From NCBI GenBank assembly GCA_013396995.1, contig VWZP01002400.1, forward strand, positions 2,356,001 through 2,420,000: a DNA stretch of 64,000 nt. The letters are read 5' to 3'. Source of the DNA: Dicaeum eximium (lineage: Eukaryota; Chordata; Aves; Passeriformes; Dicaeidae). Below the pieces are notes generated by a model. It ran no database searches and was not told the origin of the DNA. It saw only the letters and a list, made by a program, of their open reading frames with translations. Both the position numbers and the translations under genes were made by a program. Positions 27,471-38,206 of this stretch are shown in pieces (position 1 is the stretch's first letter; every line of letters starts with the position of its first letter).

Positions 27471-28436
27471 TCTGTCTTTAAAAGAACAAATACATGTGAC
27501 AATTTACAAGTCTTTTATTGGCTGAGTGTCTTGTTGCTTAGCTCACAGGCTTGGATTGCAGAACATAAGGCAAAGGACAGGTAAAACTCAGGCAGTGTCT
27601 GGTAGGACAAGTTGATTATATGTCTTCAGAAATATTTCCTAGTCTTTCCATCCTCAGTATGTTTTGTTCAAAAATTATTTAACTGGAGAAATTATCTGAT
27701 CTTGCTCACTTGTGCCATCGCTTGTATCTAAACTGAAGCTATTATGTTTTTAATGCTTTTAGAGCCATTGCTACTCAGCTGGGAACTGGTTTTATTTGTG
27801 GCTAGTAGGAGCATTTCCCTTAAACAGAGTGATTGCATAGGCTTGCTACCTTGTGAGCACAATCTACAGTCTACCTTGTAGATTGTCTTGCAGTGATCAG
27901 AAAAGGAGAAGAAACTTTTGGGTCAGAGTCAGTGGTCACCAAAACTGAATGAGTAGCATGGACTGACTGGCTCAATGAGAAGGGAATGCTAAATAATAGA
28001 ATAATGACATTGGAAAAAAGTTAAGCAAGAATGACTGAGATGTGGTTAATAATACACATGTATTTAAATAATTTTATGTTTCTGATTTCTCTTGTTTTGA
28101 ACAAGAAAATTTGAGAGGAATTTCAATGGCACAAAAATAAAATTGATGGTGATGATAAGCTGTGTGGACACAAGTTATTAGGACAAGTAAATCCATATTA
28201 GAAGCAGTGTAGCTGCAATAAAGTAAATAAGTATTGTAATTTTTAACAGGATGAACTGACAAGTAATTTGTGGGTTTAGTAGAAAATGCAGTCAAGCATA
28301 AACTCCTTTCTTTCTCATGCAGAGTAAAATGATTATTCTGACGATTACAGCCCCTAAATGTCTACTACTCAGTGCTTTTCATCCTCTGGACTTGGATATT
28401 CCCTCAGCTAATTGTCAAAAAGGCAGTGATTTCTAC

Positions 28437-28461
28437 AATATGGCAATTGTATTGCCATATT
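28437..28461. repeat. Perfect 11-bp hairpin, 3-nt loop
   Basis: The arm aatatggcaat (28437-28447) pairs exactly with attgccatatt (28451-28461) around the loop tgt. Confidence 0.85.
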
Positions 28462-28751
28462 TCTGATATTTTTTATGTTTGATCGATTTTTGTTTTGTTT
28501 GACATATTTTTGATAAAGAAAATTTTTTTAAAAATCCTAAAGTTCACTAATATACAGAAATACAGCTGCCTTTTATGTCTTGTTCGTAGCCATTGAATGT
28601 GAAAGAAATGGTGACCAACAGCAGTGGTTTCATTAGTCACTCACTGGAGGCCTCTAGTCTTGTGGTTGAGTTTCACTGACAAGAGATGCTACTCTCCATG
28701 TTTAGAAACCTTGTCATAACATAATTTATGTCACTTGGGGCAAGGAATTAG

Positions 28752-28763
28752 ATATATATATAT
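28752..28763. repeat. (AT)6 microsatellite
   Basis: Six AT units, a short simple repeat. Confidence 0.85.
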
Positions 28764-29049
28764 TTGGATTTATATAATCAGTGAGCTGCTGTAAAAATGA
28801 TAAGCCTTATTTGTTGAAAGCATAGCTGTATTGCATGCACAGTACAAAAAGGTATTTCTCCCTTAAAGTGGGTTTTATAAAGATAATTTTCAGGAATCTC
28901 TTTTGGCAGGGTTCTTGGCATCTCTTTGACTTTCACTGCAGCATGCAGAGCTATAGGCACCCTGAGCACCTTTTAAGATGTAGGCATTGCCTGTGTCTTA
29001 GGGTGTTCTTGGGGGTTGTGCTAATTTTTGGGAAGGTTGTCTTTTGATG

Positions 29050-29240
29050 CATGTGGCGGGCTTGTTGTATAGATTTGGTTGTTTGTTTTTTGTTTGTTGT
29101 TTTTTTTTTTTAAATTAATTATCTTTTTTTGGGGGGGGTTTATGTGTTCTGTTGTTGGTTTGGTTTGCGTTTTTACTTTGGTTTTGTGTTGGGGTTTTTT
29201 AGCGGTGGGTGGAAGGGGGAGGCTGACTTGTTTGTTTGTT
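29050..29240 (+). repeat. T/G-rich strand-asymmetric low-complexity tract
   Basis: For roughly 190 bases the plus strand is almost devoid of C and made of T runs, TTTG units and G runs. It includes T12 near 29100, G8 at 29131-29138 and a terminal GTTT repeat. Such purine/pyrimidine imbalance is typical of low-complexity sequence. The G runs at the right end could support a loose G-quadruplex. No gene. Confidence 0.75.
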
Positions 29241-31679
29241 TGAACATCCCACCGTTCCTGAATGCAAAGCAGTGTGTGCTGAACAGAATCCTGCAGTCCT
29301 GATGTCTGCTGTGGTTTTCATCACAGCCTTGTTTATAGCAGTGCTGCCTGAATTTGACCATGACTCATTATGCACATTTCATTTGTGTGTGTAAAGTGCC
29401 AAGTGAGGTTACAGGTTTTGAGAGATCAGGTGATGGCTCAAAGCTTATTCCAAGCCTGATACCCTCCTAAAATTGAATCCCATGTGCTGCAGGACATGGA
29501 GACTTTTACAGGCTGATTTGATCCATGTGGTAGCATAGAAGCCATAAATGTGAAGTATTTTATACATGACATTAGAGAAAAGAGAATGGGTGGGATGGAA
29601 TCCATTGCTGCCATCCACAGTTCTTCATAGTTTAAAATAGTTATTAACTTAATCATTTATCTAACCATAGTATTTCTTTATTTCTGTTTCTTTTTTTCTG
29701 AGATTTTCTAGTGTCAGTTATGATATGCCGGTTATTTTATTTTACTTAATTTTTGTAGTGATATTCACCCTTTCTAAAGGTGAAATTGCAAAAAATAATA
29801 TAGGACATCCCTTCTCCCTCACCTCAATAAGGTGGCCTTAGGGGAGGCACTATGAATAAGTCATAATTTACTTCACAAATATTCAAATTCCTCAGTATTA
29901 ATTCAACTCCTACTTTCTGTTCAGCCACAGGGAGCCTGTGATATCACATTTCCTTGTGCAGCCTTCTAGTGAATAGTGTTCATGTCAATCCCATTCCATG
30001 AGTGGGGCTGGTTAAGAGCGTGGTTATGAAACATTCCAACTTGTTTATTTGACCACCTTCAGGGCTAAAGTCAACACATGTTTGACTGGAGGCATACTGA
30101 AATGTTTTACCAGAATAGCATTGCTGTCATTGTACAACATCTACTATGGAAGCATCAACAAAAGATAAATTGACCTTAGAAGGAAACAGTAATATCTATA
30201 TTGATATGAAAACTGGTGATCTTTATTGGGAAAAATACACAGTTCTTTATTTTTCACTAAAACGCGTCAATATTTCCTGCCTTACGTTTAGCAAACAGCA
30301 GATTAATATTTTAACATAGCTATTTTCGAACAGTTTTCTGTATAACTTGAAGGCACACTCAGATTTCTTTGCTGGTTTTAAAGAATGACAGCAAAAGCAC
30401 CTTTATCTGACATTTAGGATGATTAAATTTTGAAAAATCACTTGGCATATTCAGCATGACTCCACAGGGTACTTTTGCTTTATAAGGCAATGGATCATGT
30501 TAGCTTAACTTATATTTAAGATTTGCTGGCCTGATATTATTGTGTTAGGCAGTATTGCTGAAATGGAAACATAAAATTTTGCTGCCAGAAGATCAAGTCT
30601 GTGCCTGCCCTACACTATAAATTAGTTCCATAAAGTTTTAAAATGCAATATTTGCTCTAACCTAACTTGTGCTGTAAGCCAACAAATTGTGTTTAAATAT
30701 ATAAAATTAAATCCCAGATCAAAAATGTATATATTGCTTTTTTGCATCTCAGAAGCTGTACAAGGTGCGCTTCTATTTTAAAATGGAAATCAACCTCAAT
30801 TTAATATGTTTAGACATATAAATAATTTTCATTCTTTTAAATCATGATACTGATGTAGAAACAGATTTTGGAGTATCAAAACTTTTCCACCTGTGTTCCT
30901 AAATGGTGATGTGTTTGTTGTGTCTTACTGAGTTGAGTCCAAAGCAACAGTGTTAGGAAAAAAAAAGGCTTCTTTTAAGAAGTCATGGATCTGAAATTTA
31001 ATTTCACTAATCATCTGAAAAAAAATGCATTGATTTTTCTACATTTCTGTGCTTCAATATTTGAGCAATGCTATTTACTGCCGTTGGGCTGGGATTGTGG
31101 TGAGGATGCTCTGCACAGCCCCTCGGTACAGCCTCCTTTCTGACCTCACCCTTCACCTTCTGAGGAGTGGAGGCAGAAAGCCAGCATGGAGGTTCCTACA
31201 GATCCCCTTGCCGTGCCTGCTTGAGCCATTTGAACTTCCCTGATTTTCTTTTCTCCAGAGCAGGGTCCTGTTGTGCCACTTGATTGAGCAGAAATAGTTT
31301 CTGTTAACATGCAACCTCTCTGGGTCATGGAAAATCCTTTTTTCATCAAAAGAGAGAAGTAAGTTTGTCTCAAAGCTGGGAAATGGGCACTTGTCTTTGT
31401 CCTGAGAAACAGACTTGCTGAGTTAAGAGAAAGCTGGGTTTGCAGCTTTTCTAATCAGAAAGATGTACCTCTCAAAATAGATTTGTGGAAGAGAGAAGCC
31501 AGCAATTCCTTTGATTACAGCAGTGCAGCAAAGGACAAGAAAAGCCTGTCTGTTTTCTGTTGCTTTTTCCCTCCATGCTCATACAAATTTAATATATTTG
31601 AGATGATTGACCAGTGTATGTAGTCCTTAGGCCTTATTAATAGTATCCTGTTAAGAATTTTGTTTTTTAGGTGAAATGC
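29241..31679. other. AT-rich unique noncoding sequence
   Basis: No supportable gene and no recognised repeat. Open frames are 75 codons or fewer. A slightly GC-richer spot at about 31080-31260 holds overlapping small frames on both strands without a recognisable product. Confidence 0.65.
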
Positions 31680-31934
31680 TCATTTAGGAGAACAGCTCCC
31701 ACCTTGGTGTGGCAGTCTGGGAGGTGGCATTCCTGCAGAACACATGGGGCTGAGGAGCACAGGGAACTGGCTCCCACACCCACAGCAGTGGCTGTGTTGG
31801 GAGGCTTGCTCGTATTTTGGTAGTTGAAGGACTGAAGAAATTGTACTGGAGCCTTTCAGGCTCCCAGGTGAGGTGCAGCAGGGATTTTTGCACCGTGCCT
31901 GCAAAACTGACCCGAGGCACTCAGTGCCTGTAAG
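31680..31934. other. GC-richer unique left flank of the minisatellite
   Basis: Unique sequence immediately before the first 66-bp array. It is present only once in the window, so the left edge of the duplicated block lies at or within the minisatellite. Open frames run through it on both strands but continue into the tandem array and look non-genic. Confidence 0.6.
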
Positions 31935-32132
31935 TGCTCCCAACAAAGGTTGGGTGAGTGGCTTTGCCCTGCCTGACAGGGACAGTGGTGGGGTTCAGGC
32001 TGCTCCCAATAAAGGTTGGGTGAGTGGCTTTGCCCTGCCTGACGGGGACAGTGGTGGGGTTCAGGCTGCTCCCAACAAAGGTTGGGTGAGTGGCTTTGCC
32101 CTGCCTGACAAGGACAGCGGTGGGGTTCAGGC
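31935..32132 (+). repeat. 66-bp minisatellite array 1 (3 units)
   Basis: There are exactly three units of 66 bases: 31935-32000, 32001-32066 and 32067-32132. Each begins tgctcccaa and ends ggggttcaggc. The last unit carries the variants gacaagg and acagcgg. Because 66 is a multiple of three, frames stay open on both strands and read as 22-residue repeats (plus strand: APNKGWVSGFALPD, then SGGVQA). Array 2 contains 67-bp units that break that frame, so coding is unlikely. Confidence 0.95.
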
Positions 32133-33924
32133 CTGCAGGTGCAGCAGAAACCTGTTTGCAACCTAACCAAACTCTGAATAGCTGAACTGCCAGAGTGGGT
32201 GTAAGGCTTTTCAGACCTGTATTAATGCCTGCTGTTTGGCACGTTGGGCTGGGAAAGGCAGGCCCAGGGAATGCTCCTGGAGTGGCTGATGTGCGCTGCT
32301 CAGGCTCTCACCCCTCTCTGACTCTTTCCTTCCAAGGCTTTCTGCACTACACAGTGCCTGGCTTGATAAATTAGCCAGAGGTTTACAGAGCACCAATAAA
32401 TTAATGCCTGCTTTAGGTTATGGCTGTTTACAAATCAATTTGAAAATCACAGTTTCACTGCTGATCGCTTCACTGGTTTGCTCCCTTTGCCAGGTTTGTT
32501 CTGGGAAAGAAGGAACATTTTAAGCCAAACATAAAATAGCAGATTTAAGCAAGGATGCAACTTGGTGCAGCATTTGAGTAAAAGAAACTTGAAAAGTCAC
32601 GCAAATATTTCAAATAAGCTGGGCATTAATTCAAGTGATAAATTGTTGAAAAAATTACATCTGATTGCTTGTGACTTCTCTTATTATTAGTTAATTAAAT
32701 ATCCTAATATATCAACACATATTTTTGAAAGCTTATTCACAGAAATAATTGAAAATAAGTTACAGTTTCACAAAAGGACAGCTATTAAGACAGGTGCTTT
32801 TCAAAACTGCAGTCTTCTCCCAGACTCACATTTAGTGCCAGTGCAAACAGATACATAATACTGCAAATTCTGCCTGTTCTAGAGTTTTGATTTTAGTTTC
32901 AGTTTTTGTTTTGGTTTCAGAGTCTGTATGAAAACGGGATCATGTTTTAAAGCATATTTCAACTCAGGAAAAATACCTGATGTAATTGCATGCCTCTGGA
33001 GGCCATGAATCTGAATTGAATGCTGAGTACCACACAGTTCTTGTGCCAAAATCAAGAAAGATGGCTAGAGATGCTGAGCACGTCTTGTACGTTGTAGCCA
33101 TCCTAAATATACTGCTTGGCTCCTCTGGATGAAGCTGGTACTGCTCAGACTGGGTGTCCTGGTGTTACTGTGGTAAGAAATGTGTTTTGGTGTTGTTTCA
33201 GCAACAGTTAGAGAGCCATCCATGCTGCAGACTTCATGTGGGACAAGCCAAGAATTCATCCAGTAGAGAAGAGAGAATTTTCTTTCCATGTACAGAGCAG
33301 CTGCTTTGGGCCAGCCATGCAGATTGTTCCGTGTTACACTGTGGAACAGTTGGCTTTGGAACTGTAGCTTTGCCAATGTTTTTGTAAGTTTTCAGTCAGA
33401 TCCCTGAAGGAGGCTGACATTAGTGGCTACTTAATTGGCAAGTGCTAACAGTAGTAAAATAGAATTTCTGTAGACTGATTGATTAGATTGTATCAAAACA
33501 TACAGATAAAGGGTGAATGAAGATATCACTCATCAGAATGAAGTTAGCAGCAATCTGGCTCTAGATGATTTGGATAAAGATTTTTTTTTTTTATTTTATT
33601 TTAACCTAGGAAAGTGTATCTGTATTTCATAAACTCATTTAGCAAGTACTGATATTCCTATGACATTGAGTCTGATACATGGGAAAGGTTGAGATGTTAA
33701 GCACAGCCCTTTGAAAAGAAACTTAAAATTCCTTTACCCCTTGGCAAAGGCGAACAAACTGACTAAAGTTACAAAAAAATTTAAATTTTGTGTTGCTTTC
33801 CAACAACCTGTGACTCTGCCCTGGGGAAGCTGGGGTGGGGCTGGTGAGGAAGCCTGGCTAGCACAGGGGCCGGCTGCATGGTCACACAGGCAAGTTTCCT
33901 CATCTTAAGCTCTGAGGAATGGTA
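32133..33924 (+). repeat. Duplicated block, copy A (unique part)
   Basis: This block recurs almost base for base at 34285-36078, in the same orientation, offset by 2152 bases on its left part and 2154 on its right part. No difference was seen in about the first 650 bases, and only a few appear in the last 900. About 20 substitutions and small indels cluster between roughly 32790 and 32990. It contains no recognisable gene. The frames it carries (for example 103 codons on the minus strand at 33065-33376) are identical in both copies because the DNA is. It ends abruptly at the N. Confidence 0.95.
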
Positions 33925-33925
33925 N
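33925..33925. other. Single ambiguous base (N) at duplication junction
   Basis: This is the only non-ACGT character I noticed in the window. To its left is the end of copy A (ggaatggta). To its right the 66-bp minisatellite starts in mid-unit (tgacagggac). In copy B the same left sequence continues into unique DNA (tctaaaagctc). An N exactly where unique sequence meets a partial repeat unit is what a forced contig join or minimum-size gap would leave. Confidence 0.95.
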
Positions 33926-34284
33926 TGACAGGGACAGTGGTGGGGTTCAGGCTGCTCCCAATAAAGGTTGAGTGAGTGGCTTTGCCCTGCCTGACAGGTA
34001 CAGTGGTGGGGTTCAGGCTGCTCCCAACAAAGGTTTGGGGGAGTGGCTTTGCCCTGCCTGACAGGGACAGTGGTGGGGTTCAGGCTGCTCCCAATAAAGG
34101 TTGAGTGAGTGGCTTTGCCCTGCCTGACAGGGACAGTGGTGGGGTTCAGGGTGCTCCCAACAAAGGTTTGGGTGAGTGGCTTTGCCCTGCCTGACAGGGA
34201 CAGTGGTGGGGTTCAGGCTGCTCCCAACAAAGGTTGGGTGAGTGGCTTTGCCCTGCCTGACAAGGACAGCGGTGGGGTTCAGGC
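33926..34284 (+). repeat. 66-bp minisatellite array 2 (about 5.4 units)
   Basis: A 27-base partial unit is followed by five units: 33953-34018 (66), 34019-34085 (67), 34086-34151 (66), 34152-34218 (67) and 34219-34284 (66). Units one and three carry aataaaggttgag; units two and four carry aacaaaggtttgg. This alternation makes a 133-bp higher-order repeat. The final unit matches the final unit of array 1, with the same gacaagg and acagcgg variants. The 67-bp units shift the reading frame. Confidence 0.95.
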
Positions 34285-36078
34285 CTGCAGGTGCAGCAGA
34301 AACCTGTTTGCAACCTAACCAAACTCTGAATAGCTGAACTGCCAGAGTGGGTGTAAGGCTTTTCAGACCTGTATTAATGCCTGCTGTTTGGCACGTTGGG
34401 CTGGGAAAGGCAGGCCCAGGGAATGCTCCTGGAGTGGCTGATGTGCGCTGCTCAGGCTCTCACCCCTCTCTGACTCTTTCCTTCCAAGGCTTTCTGCACT
34501 ACACAGTGCCTGGCTTGATAAATTAGCCAGAGGTTTACAGAGCACCAATAAATTAATGCCTGCTTTAGGTTATGGCTGTTTACAAATCAATTTGAAAATC
34601 ACAGTTTCACTGCTGATCGCTTCACTGGTTTGCTCCCTTTGCCAGGTTTGTTCTGGGAAAGAAGGAACATTTTAAGCCAAACATAAAATAGCAGATTTAA
34701 GCAAGGATGCAACTTGGTGCAGCATTTGAGTAAAAGAAACTTGAAAAGTCACGCAAATATTTCAAATAAGCTGGGCATTAATTCAAGTGATAAATTGTTG
34801 AAAAAATTACATCTGATTGCTTGTGACTTCTCTTATTATTAGTTAATTAAATATCCTAATATATCAACACATATTTTTGAAAGCTTATTCACAGAAATAA
34901 TTGAAAATAAGTTACAGTTTCACAAAAGGACAGCTATTAAGACAGGTGCTATTCAAAACTGCAGTCCTCTTCTCCCAAACTCACATTTAGTGCCAGTACA
35001 AACAGACACATAATGCTTCTAATGCTGCCTGTTCTGAGAGTTTTGATTTTAGTTTGTTTTTGTTTTGATTTCAGAGTCTGTATGAAAACTGTATCATATT
35101 TTAAAGCATATTTCAATTCAGGAAAAATACTTGATGTAATTGCATGCCTCTGGAGGCCATGAATCTGAATTGAATGCTGAGTACCACACAGTTCTTGTGC
35201 CAAAATCAAGAAAGATGGCTAGAGATGCTGAGCACGTCTTGTACGCTGTAGCCATCCTAAATATACTGCTTGGCTCCTCTGGATGAAGCTGGTACTGCTC
35301 AGACTGGGTGTCCTGGTGTTACTGTGGTAAGAAATGTGTTTTGGTGTTGTTTCAGCAACAGTTAGAGAGCCATCCATGCTGCAGACTTCATGTGGGACAA
35401 GCCAAGAATTCATCCAGTAGAGAAGAGAGAATTTTCTTTCCATGTACAGAGCAGCTGCTTTGGGCCAGCCATGCAGATTGTTCCGTGTTACACTGTGGAA
35501 CAGTTGGCTTTGGAACTGTAGCTTTGCCAATGTTTTTGTAAGTTTTCAGTCAGATCCCTGAAGGAGGCTGACATTAGTGGCTACTTAATTGGCAAGTGCT
35601 AACAGTAGTAAAATAGAATTTCTGTAGACTGATTGATTAGATTGTATCAAAACATACAGATAAAGGGTGAATGAAGATATCACTCATCAGAATGAAGTTA
35701 GCAGCAATCTGGCTCTAGATGATTTGGATAAGGATTTTTTTTTTTAATTTTATTTTAACCTAGGAAAGTGTATCTGTATTTCATAAACTCATTTAGCAAG
35801 TACTGATATACCTATGACATTGAGTCTGATACATGGGAAAGGTTGAGATGTTAAGCACAGCCCTTTGAAAAGAAACTTAAAATTCCTTTACCCCTTGGCA
35901 AAGGCGAACAAACTGACTAAAGTTACAAAAAAATTTAAATTTTGTGTTGCTTTCCAACAACCTGTGACTCTGCCCTGGGGAAGCTGGGGTGGGGCTGGTG
36001 AGGAAGCCTGGCTAGCACAGGGGCCGGCTGCATGGTCACACAGGCAAGTTTCCTCATCTTAAGCTCTGAGGAATGGTA
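34285..36078 (+). repeat. Duplicated block, copy B (unique part)
   Basis: Direct repeat of 32133-33924. The differing segment lies at about 34943-35144 in this copy. It includes net insertions, a tgcttctaatg variant and a shortened agttt stretch relative to copy A. Isolated differences outside it include gtacgctg versus gtacgttg and gatatacc versus gatattcc. To the right the sequence continues as unique DNA. No gene is recognised in either copy. Confidence 0.95.
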
Positions 36079-36738
36079 TCTAAAAGCTCAGTTACACAGA
36101 CTAAAATATCTAGTAACAAATTAGAGGGAGCACTGCATAACCCTGTAAAACTGCTCTTTTCCCAGCCACCTTTTGTCTTCCCTGTTCAACTTGTCAACCA
36201 TATATTTTTAGGAGTTGTTAACACCCAGTTTAAACACAGAGGGGCGAAGGAAACAAAGTGTCTGTGAATGAAACGGAAGGAACTTGGAAGATTCCAAATA
36301 TTCCCCCAAAAAAACGAGATAAAACCCAAACAAGATTAGATTTTGATGCCAAAAAACGGATATATTTTTATTTAATACTAAGAGAGGCAAAGAGAAAGAA
36401 AGGGCAAAGTGGAGAAAAGTTAGAAAAAGCTGAGGTTGCTTTAAAAATCGTGGCATACACCCCTGCTGCAGGAGAGCTCAGGGTGTCCCACAGCAGGCCA
36501 TGGTGGTGGGGGAGGGAAGGCAAAGGTCAGGGGTTCTGCCCCCCACTTTCCCCTTCACGTTTTGCACCAGGTTCCACCTTCCTTTTTATGGGCCCCGAGG
36601 TGGGCTACTCACAGTCCATCCCACACGTGGTCTTCAGCTCTTCAGGAGTGGTTGTGATAAGCAGACATAATGATGAAGAACAGAAAGTACTGCCAGATAT
36701 CTTACCAGATATTTTGTATATATATAAAATTCTCACTT
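36079..36738. other. Unique sequence with the window's longest open frame
   Basis: A plus-strand frame of 165 codons (36258-36755) is the longest in the window, but it runs into the SINE and ends there. It shows no domain, signal peptide or membrane segment I recognise. Its start is Lys/Arg-rich because the DNA is purine-rich, and its middle is Gly/Pro/Trp-rich because the DNA is GC-rich (36470-36610). I regard it as a chance frame. A short TA repeat at about 36716-36728 abuts the 3' side of the SINE. Confidence 0.55.
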
Positions 36739-36875
36739 ATCACAGATTATTCTGATTGGAAGGGAACCGTCAAGGATCACTGAGTCCAGCTCTGATGTAA
36801 ATATCCCATAAAGGGATCGAATCCACAAATTTGGCATTGTTAGCACCATGTTCTCACAACTGAGATAATCTGAAA
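36739..36875 (-). mobile_element. tRNA-Ile-derived SINE with CR1-like tail (TguSINE1-like)
   Basis: Read on the minus strand, the head follows a tRNA-Ile gene: ctcagttg (A-box area), gtgctaacaatgcca (anticodon arm) and ggattcgatccc (B box). The 3' part carries gactcagtgatccttga, cccttccaa and a terminal attctgtgat-like end, as in CR1-mobilised songbird SINEs. The anticodon loop is mutated and the acceptor arms do not pair well, so this is a degenerate retroposon and not a working tRNA gene. TguSINE1 is known from zebra finch and related passerines. This is the best taxonomic marker in the window. The exact ends are approximate. Confidence 0.8.
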
Positions 36876-38170
36876 AGCCTTTAATAATCTGTCTAAAACC
36901 CTTGTATTTGGGACACCAGAGCACAAGGAATTGAAAATATTGAAATATTGAAAAATAATTTCATTTATACCAGTTTCTGGAAAGGTAATATTGTCCATAG
37001 AGGAAGCCCTACTGAAAAACACTGGTGAATTGAGAAATCAGTAACCTCTTGTGTTTTCATGTCAGGTGTTTTTGCTTGAGTGTATGATCTACTACTGTCT
37101 GCTTTGCAATGCATTCAGTGTTCTGTACTGTGGCACTGGAAATGACAGTGCAGTTATTTGTCATGAGAATTTGAATCATAAGGAAACAATTTTGCGGTCT
37201 TGAGTGTGAACAGTAAATGACAGGCAGACGGGTTTTTTTCACTCCTCCATTTTATCATGTTTAAAGTGTCTATTTTTATTTAAAAATTGAGTGTATGTTT
37301 GTGGAATGAATTAATAATGTTTGGGGAACTAGAGTTTCACGTGCTATATCATATTGATTGTATTAGCAAATTCATCTAAATATTCAACTTCTTTTTAGGA
37401 AAGGAAGTTCTCTGACTTGTCTGACAAATGTCTAAAGTATCCAAGAAGCCTGTGCTGTGGTGCTCCCTTTGCAAAAACAAGCAAACAAACCCCAAAAGAA
37501 CCCAAACAAACCAAATCCAGGAACTAAATCACATTTTCTCTTTTGATTGAGACTTTTGCGACTGCTCTGTAGTGCCTCACTGGGCTAATGCAGAAGTATT
37601 GTGTTTCTGAACAGAACATAAAGTCATTTAGGCTAATATATTAATTTTCCTAGTTTCTTATTTTATTCACAATGGTTCTATTAATTTTTGGGATGCTTTT
37701 GTTACTACAGCACAATTCCAGGAAACCCTTTTCTTACTGAGCTCTTTAAGTAACTGACAAAACAAGTAAGCCAAACTGAAATGGTTGTGTATAAATAAAT
37801 GTAGTAGCCACTGTAACATCAGTTCTGATTTGATAAAAGAAAGAACTGTAGAATAAAGGCAGACTGATTTTTTTAAAGATATATTTTAAAATTATATCCT
37901 GTTACAGTGAGGCAAGAGCAAAAATCAGTTATATCACAGGATGATACTGAGGCATAGAAGCTGATTAAAAAGGAAACAAAATATGACTGGTAATTCATAT
38001 TGACAAGAGGTTTCAAGGGATCTATCACAGTGTTCTGAGTAAAGCACATAGTATTTAAATATCACTATGAGAATAGATTACAGTATTACATCAACAGTTT
38101 CTAAAGGTCTGAGTGACAATGAAATTGAGATGTAAGGCAAAACAAAATGTCAGGTTCAACGTACAAAGTT

Positions 38171-38206
38171 GGAGCAACAAGTTGCTCCTTGCAAACAAGG
38201 AGCAAC
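38171..38206. repeat. Overlapping hairpins sharing a central arm
   Basis: Three related segments lie in a row: ggagcaac (38171-38178), gttgctccttg (38181-38191) and caaggagcaac (38196-38206). The middle one is the reverse complement of the right one over 11 bases (loop caaa) and of the left one over 8 bases (loop aa). Two mutually exclusive hairpins are therefore possible. Confidence 0.9.

Larger units (their letters stand above)
26061..29049. other. AT-rich noncoding sequence with low-complexity tracts
   Basis: No supportable gene. It holds a 20-bp palindrome (26233), an A-rich tract (26587-26650), T-rich stretches near 27130 and 27220, TA repeats at 27458 and 28752, and a hairpin at 28437. 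The AT-rich stretch 26340-26510 has a mixed, non-repetitive texture that could be a conserved regulatory element, but this cannot be judged without an alignment. Confidence 0.6.

Noticed and set aside
31856..32170. Minus-strand 104-codon repeat-rich frame across the minisatellite
   Set aside because: It is open only because the unit is 66 bp. The opposite strand is open too, and array 2 contains 67-bp units that break the frame.
33065..33376. 103-codon frame perfectly conserved at 35219-35530
   Set aside because: Identity reflects duplication of the underlying DNA and not protein-level constraint. A plus-strand frame overlaps it and is equally preserved.
31935..34284. CRISPR-like array
   Set aside because: The 66-bp units abut directly with no unique spacers. 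This is a minisatellite in vertebrate DNA.
36799..36875. Functional tRNA-Ile gene on the minus strand
   Set aside because: The A-box, B-box and anticodon-arm regions are recognisable, but the stems are degraded and the sequence is fused to a CR1-like tail, so it is a SINE head.
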